Shown in pieces: positions 57,999 through 64,000 of a stretch of 64,000 bases of DNA (position 1 is its first letter; the number at the start of each line of letters is the position of its first letter). Source of the stretch: Vibrio ichthyoenteri ATCC 700023. Lineage in GTDB: Bacteria; Pseudomonadota; Gammaproteobacteria; Enterobacterales; Vibrionaceae. The notes beneath the pieces were generated by a model, which worked only from the letters and a program-made list of their open reading frames with translations, had not been told where the DNA came from and did no database searches. The stretch covers positions 1 through 64,000 of the forward strand of contig NZ_AFWF01000003.1 of the NCBI RefSeq assembly GCF_000222605.1. Direction: 5' to 3'. Both the position numbers and the translations under genes were made by a program.

Positions 57999-58808
57999 AT
58001 GCGTGAATTAGACACTCCAGCTTCAGATAATTACAACCAACGTTTTGGTGGTACTCGTCGTTTATATGGCAACAGCGAAGTGGAAATCCTCCGTGCTGCA
58101 CATGTGTGTGTGATTGGTATCGGCGGTGTTGGTTCATGGGCTGTGGAAGCGCTGGCGCGTAGCGGTGTGGGTGAGTTGACGTTGATTGATATGGACGATG
58201 TGTGCGTCACCAATATCAACCGTCAAATCCATGCCATGAGCGGCACGGTAGGACAAAGCAAAATTGAAGTAATGGCTGAACGCGTTAAGTTGATCAACCC
58301 AGAGTGTAAGATCAACCTTATCGATGATTTTATTACTCCGGATAATCAGCATGAGTACTTGAGTAAAGAGTACGATTACGTGTTGGATGCGATTGATAGT
58401 GTCAAAGCGAAAGCGTCACTATTGGCTTACTGCCGTAGCAATAAAATCAAGGTAATCACTACCGGTGGGGCGGGCGGTCAAACCGATCCGACACAAATCA
58501 AAATCGCCGATTTGACGAAGACTATCCAAGACCCATTGGCGAAGAAAATCAAAGATACCTTGCGTCGTCACCATAATTTCCCGAAAAATCCGCAGCGCAA
58601 ATTCAACATTGACTGCGTATTTTCGACCGAACAGCTCAAATACCCACAAGCGGATGGTTCAGTGTGCGCTGTCAAAGCCACAGCGGAAGGGCCAAAGCGT
58701 ATGGACTGTGCCAGCGGTTTTGGCGCGGCGACCGTCGTGACTGCCACGTTTGGCTTTGTGGCAGTATCGCGCATTATCGAAAAACTGATCCAGAAACACA
58801 CCAAGTAG
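57999..58808 (+). CDS. tcdA: tRNA threonylcarbamoyladenosine dehydratase TcdA (CsdL)
   Basis: Encodes 269 aa, an E1-like (ThiF/MoeB-type) enzyme. It uses ATP to cyclise t6A37 of tRNAs decoding ANN codons to ct6A. The nucleotide-binding motif is VIGIGGVGSWAVEALARSGVGELTLIDMDDV, followed by NINRQIHA and KAKASLLAYCRSNKIKVITTGGAGGQTDPT. A sulfur relay from CsdA through CsdE supports it; csdE follows 10 bases downstream, but no csdA cysteine desulfurase is in the window. Confidence 0.95.
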   Translation: MRELDTPASDNYNQRFGGTRRLYGNSEVEILRAAHVCVIGIGGVGSWAVEALARSGVGELTLIDMDDVCVTNINRQIHAMSGTVGQSKIEVMAERVKLINPECKINLIDDFITPDNQHEYLSKEYDYVLDAIDSVKAKASLLAYCRSNKIKVITTGGAGGQTDPTQIKIADLTKTIQDPLAKKIKDTLRRHHNFPKNPQRKFNIDCVFSTEQLKYPQADGSVCAVKATAEGPKRMDCASGFGAATVVTATFGFVAVSRIIEKLIQKHTK

Positions 58809-58818
58809 GAGAGAGATT

Positions 58819-59262
58819 ATGTCATCGTTTCCTTCATGCCTTTTTGGTCATACCGTCGCTTCTGACAATATTACGGCTGAGCAGATTGCTGAGGTAATGC
58901 AAAACTTCCGTGGTTGGGAAGATCGTTATCGTCAGGTGATTCAATGGGGCAAAAAGCTTCCTGTGATGCCGGAAGAGCTAAAGTCGAGCCAAGTGATGGT
59001 CGCAGGCTGCGAAAGCCAAGTATGGCTGGTGAGCGAGCAAATTGATGGTGTGTGGCATTTCTGTGCCGATTCAGATGCCCGCATCGTACGTGGTCTGATC
59101 GCTCTAGTCTTAGCAGCGTATAACGGCAAAACCAGTGCACAAATTCAAGCATTTGATATTGATGCCTACTTTGACCAACTCGGCCTTGTCGCTCATCTCA
59201 GTCCATCTCGCGGTAATGGTCTAAAAGCGATTGTTGAACAGATAAAACAATTGGCTGCTTAA
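58819..59262 (+). CDS. csdE: Sulfur acceptor protein CsdE
   Basis: Encodes 147 aa of the SufE fold. The sulfur-accepting cysteine is Cys64 in VMVAGCESQVWLV, and DSDARIVRGLIALVLAAYNGKT is the other family hallmark. It takes persulfide sulfur from the desulfurase CsdA and interacts with TcdA. GGAGAGAG precedes the ATG. The neighbouring tcdA favours CsdE over SufE; no suf genes are present. Confidence 0.9.
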   Translation: MSSFPSCLFGHTVASDNITAEQIAEVMQNFRGWEDRYRQVIQWGKKLPVMPEELKSSQVMVAGCESQVWLVSEQIDGVWHFCADSDARIVRGLIALVLAAYNGKTSAQIQAFDIDAYFDQLGLVAHLSPSRGNGLKAIVEQIKQLAA

Positions 59263-59338
59263 ATGCATTACCGCTAGAGTTGAGTAAAATTTAATCACTG
59301 CAATTTTAATGTCTTAGCAAAACAGCCGGTTGTCACAC

Positions 59339-59367
59339 TTGTTGTCATTAGCTAAAGACTGTAAAAT
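59339..59367 (+). promoter_or_regulatory. Candidate promoter of rlmN
   Basis: TTGTTG (59339-59344), a 17-bp spacer and TAAAAT (59362-59367) lie about 40 bases before the rlmN ATG. Confidence 0.4.
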
Positions 59368-59406
59368 CCGCGCCCTTAATAATTGTTCCGTTGCTTGAGA
59401 GACACC

Positions 59407-60531
59407 ATGACCTCTGAAAAAATCAACCTGCTCGATTTCGATCGCCAAGGATTGTGTACATTCTTTGCTGAAGAATTAAATGAAAAAGCATTCCGCGCCG
59501 AACAGGTGATGAAGTGGATCTACCATTTTGGTGTTGATGATTTCGACAACATGAACAACATCAACAAAGTATTACGTGAGAAGCTAAAACAACGTTGCGA
59601 AATTAAAGCGCCAGTTGTATCAGAAGCTCAGCACTCGTCGGATGGCACCATTAAGTGGGCTATGCGTGTGGGTGATCAAGACGTTGAAACGGTTTATATC
59701 CCAGAAGATGACCGCGCAACACTGTGTGTTTCTTCTCAAGTTGGTTGTGCGTTGGAATGTAAATTCTGTTCAACCGCTCAGCAAGGCTTTAACCGTAACC
59801 TGAAAGTGTCAGAAATCATTGGTCAGGTATGGCGTGCCGCACGTGAAATCGGTCTGCAAAAAGAGACAGGTCGTCGCCCTATTACTAACGTGGTAATGAT
59901 GGGTATGGGCGAACCACTACTGAATATGAAAAACCTAATCCCAGCATTGGAAATCATGCTGGACGATCTTGGTTTTGGTCTGTCTAAGCGCCGTGTAACG
60001 GTATCAACATCTGGTGTGGTTTCAGGCCTAGACCAAATGACGGGTAAAATTGACGTTGCACTTGCAATCTCGCTGCATGCGCCAAACGACAAGTTGCGTA
60101 GCGAAATTATGCCAATCAACGATCGTTGGGATATTCAAGAGTTTCTTGCATCAGTGCGTCGTTACATCGCATCATCCAACGCAAACCGTGGTCGTGTAAC
60201 GGTTGAATATGTATTGCTTGATCATATCAACGATGGCACTGAGCACGCACACGAATTGGCGCAGTTGATGAAAGACACGCCGTGTAAGATCAACCTGATT
60301 CCGTTTAACCCGTACCCAGGTTCTCCTTACAAAAAACCAAGCAACTCTCGCATTGACCGTTTCCAAAAAACCTTGATGCAATATGAGCACACAGTGACGA
60401 CGCGTAAAACACGCGGCGACGATATTGATGCGGCTTGTGGCCAGTTGGTGGGTGATGTGATTGACCGTACTAAGCGTACAGCAATGGCAAAAGCCGCTAA
60501 AGGCGAGAGCATCGACATCAAAGCGCTATAA
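59407..60531 (+). CDS. rlmN: Dual-specificity rRNA/tRNA methyltransferase RlmN
   Basis: Encodes 374 aa from the ATG at 59407 (GAGAGA upstream); an in-frame start 8 codons earlier is unlikely. A radical SAM enzyme that methylates C2 of A2503 in 23S rRNA and A37 of some tRNAs. The cluster motif is [10 protein letters not shown], and [11 protein letters not shown] and [15 protein letters not shown] mark the SAM-binding barrel. The mechanistic cysteine near the C-terminus is in DIDAACGQL. It ends at a strong terminator. Confidence 0.96.
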   Translation: MTSEKINLLDFDRQGLCTFFAEELNEKAFRAEQVMKWIYHFGVDDFDNMNNINKVLREKLKQRCEIKAPVVSEAQHSSDGTIKWAMRVGDQDVETVYIPEDDRATLCVSSQVGCALECKFCSTAQQGFNRNLKVSEIIGQVWRAAREIGLQKETGRRPITNVVMMGMGEPLLNMKNLIPALEIMLDDLGFGLSKRRVTVSTSGVVSGLDQMTGKIDVALAISLHAPNDKLRSEIMPINDRWDIQEFLASVRRYIASSNANRGRVTVEYVLLDHINDGTEHAHELAQLMKDTPCKINLIPFNPYPGSPYKKPSNSRIDRFQKTLMQYEHTVTTRKTRGDDIDAACGQLVGDVIDRTKRTAMAKAAKGESIDIKAL

Positions 60532-60546
60532 TTTAGCCAAATTTTG

Positions 60547-60576
60547 AAAAGCCAGAGCATTGCTCTGGCTTTTTTA
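60547..60576 (+). terminator. Intrinsic terminator of rlmN
   Basis: AGCCAGAGC / GCTCTGGCT stem with 3-nt loop, preceded by A and followed by a T run, 15 bases after the stop. Confidence 0.9.
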
Positions 60577-60966
60577 TTGCTACCGATAACAAGAAAAATT
60601 GTTCGATAAGGGATATTTATCTAAGTTTGTTGTCTTTTTACCCACTTAGAATGTCAGTTTTTAGAAAAACCTTGAGCTTGCTGTAATTTATCTATCTTAG
60701 TTGTGTTGTTTCGTGCCTGATATCTATTAGAATTAACAGTCATACTCATTATCGTATTTGTTTGTAAATTGATTTGCTAATTTACACAGAATGCGGTTTT
60801 GTACAGGAAGACGAGATTTACCGAAGCAGTGCCAGAACTATCTTGCAAACAAGATGCCTTATATCGGTATATGAATTAACGAATTAAATGACATTGGGTA
60901 CAACCAACCACTAACGAAAAATAATAAAAATGGTTAGCCCACTGTAAAACTAGAGAATTGAATACT
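60577..60966. other. AT-rich intergenic region upstream of rodZ
   Basis: About 390 bases without a supported gene. Many gammaproteobacteria carry a pilus-assembly lipoprotein gene (pilW/pilF) at this position between rlmN and rodZ; I find no trace of its reading frame. The region must contain the promoter for rodZ-ispG-hisS. Confidence 0.45.
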
Positions 60967-61932
60967 ATGAACGCGGACCAACCAACCCCAGTTACAGAAG
61001 ACAATGTAGATACTATCCGAGTAGAAGCGGGCACCATACTTAAGCAAAAACGTGAAGAGCTGGGTTTATCAAAGAAGCAGGTTGCAGATCGTCTTCGTTT
61101 GCGCCTTGCTCTGATAGAACAGATTGAAAGTAACCAGTTTGAAGCCGATCAAGTTGCGACTTTTACACGTGGTTATTTGCGTTCTTACGCCAAGATTGTT
61201 GGGATTGATGAAGCGATCGTGTTATCTGCGTTGGATGAGAGCTTAGGCACTCAGCCACAAGAGCAAACGATGAAGAGCTTCTCGCGTAAAACCAATCGTG
61301 AAAAACACGATAGCCGTATCATGGCGCTTACTTGGGGGATCGTCGCGATTATCGTCGCGATTTCATCGGTTTGGTGGTGGCAGAATCAGCAAAAAGATAT
61401 GGTTGATATTGTGGCCGAAGAAGAGGCTGCATTGGTTTCTCCCGCTCCAGAGGTCAGTTTAGAATCTGTAGCAGAAGCTGAAAATGCGCTAACCACAGAA
61501 GAACAAGCTCCACAAGTCGATGAGCTGCAACCTTTAGAGCCAGCCGCAGAAACGCAAACGTTGCAAGAGGGCGATGCAGATGCGCAATCAGCAACACAGA
61601 GTGCTGATGCTGCGGTAGCGGAAACAACAGCAACGGATGCTTCAGTCGACGTTGTCAGCAATGAAGAACCAACCCCTAGCGCTGATATTGTCAGCGCTAA
61701 TCATATGGAAATGAGCTTTAGCGATGATTGCTGGGTTCAAGTGAAGGATGCCGCTGGTAAAACGCTTACGACGGGCATTAAAAAAGCCGGACAAACTCTA
61801 CAAGTTGAAGGCAAAACACCTTATAAAGTTATTTTAGGTGCGCCTGAAAACGTTTCTATCACATTAGCGAGTGAACCTGTCGACCTTTCTGGGTATACTG
61901 CAGGCAAAGTAGCAAGATTCACCTTACCTTAG
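60967..61932 (+). CDS. rodZ: Cell-shape protein RodZ
   Basis: Encodes 321 aa. A helix-turn-helix at about 20-85 ([30 protein letters not shown]), which in RodZ contacts MreB, is followed by a basic juxtamembrane stretch, one membrane helix ([19 protein letters not shown], about 122-141), an acidic Ala/Glu/Gln-rich linker, and the periplasmic DUF4115 domain starting [21 protein letters not shown]. It anchors the MreB cytoskeleton to the wall-elongation machinery. The ATG at 60967 is preferred to an in-frame TTG at 60958. ispG begins 8 bases downstream. Confidence 0.93.
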   Translation: MNADQPTPVTEDNVDTIRVEAGTILKQKREELGLSKKQVADRLRLRLALIEQIESNQFEADQVATFTRGYLRSYAKIVGIDEAIVLSALDESLGTQPQEQTMKSFSRKTNREKHDSRIMALTWGIVAIIVAISSVWWWQNQQKDMVDIVAEEEAALVSPAPEVSLESVAEAENALTTEEQAPQVDELQPLEPAAETQTLQEGDADAQSATQSADAAVAETTATDASVDVVSNEEPTPSADIVSANHMEMSFSDDCWVQVKDAAGKTLTTGIKKAGQTLQVEGKTPYKVILGAPENVSITLASEPVDLSGYTAGKVARFTLP

Positions 61933-61940
61933 ATACGATT

Positions 61941-63059
61941 ATGCAATACGAATCCCCTATCAAACGTCGCCCATCGACTCGAATTTACGTGGGCGATGTG
62001 CCTATTGGTGACGGCGCACCGATTGCTGTGCAATCAATGACGAACACCAGAACGACAGACGTGGAAGCGACTGTTGCACAAATTCGAGCGTTGGAAAATG
62101 TCGGTGCGGATATCGTACGCGTTTCAGTGCCGACCATGGATGCTGCAGAAGCATTCAAATTGATCAAACAACAAGTGAATGTGCCGCTCGTGGCAGATAT
62201 TCATTTCGATTACCGCATCGCACTTAAAGTGGCGGAATACGGTGTTGATTGTTTGCGCATCAACCCAGGTAATATCGGCAACGAAGAGCGTATTCGCGCG
62301 GTTGTTGATTGCGCCCGTGATAAAAACATCCCAATTCGCATCGGTGTTAACGGTGGTTCTCTGGAAAAAGAAATCCAGATGAAATATGGCGAGCCAACCC
62401 CACAAGCACTGGTTGAATCGGCGATGCGCCATGTTGATATTCTTGACCGTCTCAACTTTGATCAGTTCAAAGTCAGCGTGAAAGCATCTGATGTATTCCT
62501 TGCGGTGGATTCATACCGCTTGTTAGCACAGCAGATTGATCAACCACTGCACCTTGGTATTACCGAAGCAGGTGGTGCTCGTGCCGGGGCTGTAAAATCG
62601 TCGGTTGGCCTTGGCATGCTGTTGGCAGAAGGCATTGGTGATACGTTACGTATTTCTTTGGCGGCGAATCCGGTTGAAGAAATCAAAGTGGGTTTCGATA
62701 TTTTGAAATCACTGCGCATTCGCTCACGTGGTATCAACTTCATCGCTTGCCCAAGCTGTTCACGTCAAGAGTTTGATGTGATTAGTACAGTAAACGCGCT
62801 TGAAGAGCGCTTAGAAGACATTATTACGCCAATGGACGTATCGATCATTGGTTGTGTGGTAAATGGTCCGGGTGAAGCTGAAGTTTCACATCTTGGTCTA
62901 GCAGGTAGCAGTAATAAAAGCGCCTTCTACGAAGATGGCAAACGTCAAAAAGAGCGTCTTGATAACCAAGACCTTATTACGACTTTGGAAGCGAAAATTC
63001 GCGCCAAGGCTGCGCTTATGGACGAAAGCAACCGCATCAACATTAAAGTACAAGATTAA
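61941..63059 (+). CDS. ispG: 4-hydroxy-3-methylbut-2-enyl diphosphate synthase (flavodoxin)
   Basis: Encodes 372 aa, the bacterial length. It performs the penultimate step of the MEP isoprenoid pathway. The TIM-barrel half has [21 protein letters not shown] and [15 protein letters not shown]. The [4Fe-4S] ligands are in [13 protein letters not shown] and [13 protein letters not shown]. Placement between rodZ and hisS is the conserved gammaproteobacterial order. Confidence 0.97.
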   Translation: MQYESPIKRRPSTRIYVGDVPIGDGAPIAVQSMTNTRTTDVEATVAQIRALENVGADIVRVSVPTMDAAEAFKLIKQQVNVPLVADIHFDYRIALKVAEYGVDCLRINPGNIGNEERIRAVVDCARDKNIPIRIGVNGGSLEKEIQMKYGEPTPQALVESAMRHVDILDRLNFDQFKVSVKASDVFLAVDSYRLLAQQIDQPLHLGITEAGGARAGAVKSSVGLGMLLAEGIGDTLRISLAANPVEEIKVGFDILKSLRIRSRGINFIACPSCSRQEFDVISTVNALEERLEDIITPMDVSIIGCVVNGPGEAEVSHLGLAGSSNKSAFYEDGKRQKERLDNQDLITTLEAKIRAKAALMDESNRINIKVQD

Positions 63060-63094
63060 ATCTCAACGAAGTAATACAAATTACGGTAATTATT

Positions 63095-64000
63095 GTGGCA
63101 AAAACTATTCAAGCAATCCGAGGCATGAACGACTGCCTTCCAACTCAATCACCACTGTGGCAAAAACTTGAAAACACAGTGAAAAACGTAGTTAGCGCAT
63201 ACGGTTATAACGAAGTGCGCATGCCAATCGTTGAAGAAACAAACCTATTCAGCCGCGCAGTTGGTGAAGAGACAGACGTCGTTTCAAAAGAAATGTACAC
63301 CTTTGATGATCGTAACGGCGATAGCCTAACACTTCGCCCTGAAGGTACTGCGGGTTGTGTACGTGCATGTATTCAAAACAGCCTGATCAACCGTGACGAA
63401 CAGCGTCTGTGGTACATGGGCCCTATGTTCCGCCATGAGCGTCCGCAGAAAGGCCGTTACCGTCAATTCCACCAGTGTGGTGTTGAGGTGTTTGGTCTAA
63501 ATGGTCCAGATGTTGATGCTGAGCTGATTATGATGACAGCACGTCTATGGCGTGAGCTGGGTATCAATGAACATGTTCGTCTTGAGCTTAACTCTATCGG
63601 CTCTCAAGAAGATCGCGCAGAGTACCGTACTGCATTGGTTGCATTCCTTGAACAGCACATCGATGTGCTAGACGAAGATTGTAAGCGTCGTATGCACACT
63701 AACCCATTGCGTGTTCTGGATACGAAGAATCCTGACGTTCAGGCAATTCTAGGTGATGCTCCTCGTCTTTCTGAGTATTTAGGCGAAGAATCTAAGCAAC
63801 ATTTTGCTGGTCTATGTGAACTTCTTGATGCTGCGGGTATCGAATATAAAGTTAACGAACGTTTAGTTCGTGGCCTTGATTACTACAACCGTACTGTCTT
63901 TGAATGGATCACTGAAAGCCTTGGTTCTCAAGGAACAGTTTGTGGTGGTGGTCGCTATGACGGTCTAGTTGAACAACTAGGCAGTAAGCCAACACCAGCC
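63095..64000 (+). CDS. hisS: Histidyl-tRNA synthetase, 5' part cut by the window edge
   Basis: 302 codons are present from a GTG at 63095, starting [16 protein letters not shown] as in the family; the frame runs through the right edge, with about 120 residues missing. It is a class II synthetase charging tRNA-His. Motif 1 and 2 regions are visible ([39 protein letters not shown]), as are the histidine-binding segment [14 protein letters not shown] and [13 protein letters not shown]. The gene follows ispG by 35 bases. The ribosome-binding site is weak. Confidence 0.96.
   Translation, partial: MAKTIQAIRGMNDCLPTQSPLWQKLENTVKNVVSAYGYNEVRMPIVEETNLFSRAVGEETDVVSKEMYTFDDRNGDSLTLRPEGTAGCVRACIQNSLINRDEQRLWYMGPMFRHERPQKGRYRQFHQCGVEVFGLNGPDVDAELIMMTARLWRELGINEHVRLELNSIGSQEDRAEYRTALVAFLEQHIDVLDEDCKRRMHTNPLRVLDTKNPDVQAILGDAPRLSEYLGEESKQHFAGLCELLDAAGIEYKVNERLVRGLDYYNRTVFEWITESLGSQGTVCGGGRYDGLVEQLGSKPTPA

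Overview
The window is a stretch of Vibrionaceae chromosome, almost certainly a Vibrio. This rests on the gene order (aceB-aceA, queA-tgt-yajC-secD-secF, phoB-phoR-pstS facing ppk-ppx with pstCAB-phoU beyond, recC-recB-recD facing argA, then mltA-tcdA-csdE), on a DUF2850 protein known to me mainly from vibrios, on moderate GC content, and on short palindromic repeats of a kind seen between vibrio genes. The species cannot be fixed from this alone. It is core chromosome: I see no insertion sequence, prophage, integron or CRISPR array.

Layout. 1-160 is a purine-only low-complexity tract with about 25 GAA units. 269-1969 is a two-gene minus-strand operon (NifU-like scaffold, then a GGGtGRT-family protein), the least understood unit here. 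2520-4233 holds divergent peroxiredoxin and oxyR (peroxide defence). 4832-7928 is the glyoxylate shunt (aceB, aceA). 8228-10908 holds a CBS-pair protein and a chemotaxis receptor on the minus strand. 11184-17011 is queA, tgt, yajC, secD, secF (queuosine tRNA modification and the Sec accessory complex). 17159-18975 holds a DUF1904 protein, mepA and an unknown small protein. 19069-21813 on the minus strand holds a YfhL-type ferredoxin, trhP (yegQ) and rdgC.

22071-34465 is a phosphate locus: phoB-phoR-pstS; ppk-ppx on the other strand; and pstC-pstA-pstB-phoU. Pho-box-like direct repeats lie upstream of phoB and pstC, and weaker ones upstream of ppk. It couples phosphate sensing, high-affinity uptake and polyphosphate turnover. 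34462-36913 on the minus strand holds a small outer-membrane barrel protein, a LysR regulator and cutC. 37107-37373 carries two identical tRNA-Tyr genes in tandem. 37646-41850 is a two-gene RND efflux system. 41951-44531 holds yebG with a LexA-like operator, and a LysR regulator divergent from a TDT-family transporter.

44740-54318 is recC, recB, recD (double-strand break repair). A 59-codon gene candidate and argA (with a paired ARG box) follow on the minus strand, then DUF2850, mltA, tcdA, csdE, rlmN, rodZ, ispG and the first 302 codons of hisS, which runs off the right edge. Many genes end in clear intrinsic terminators.

Nothing here is a proven new system. The best leads are the NifU-like/GGGtGRT operon, the structured leader and repeat pair before tgt, the enlarged phosphate permeases, and the overlooked small gene beside recD.
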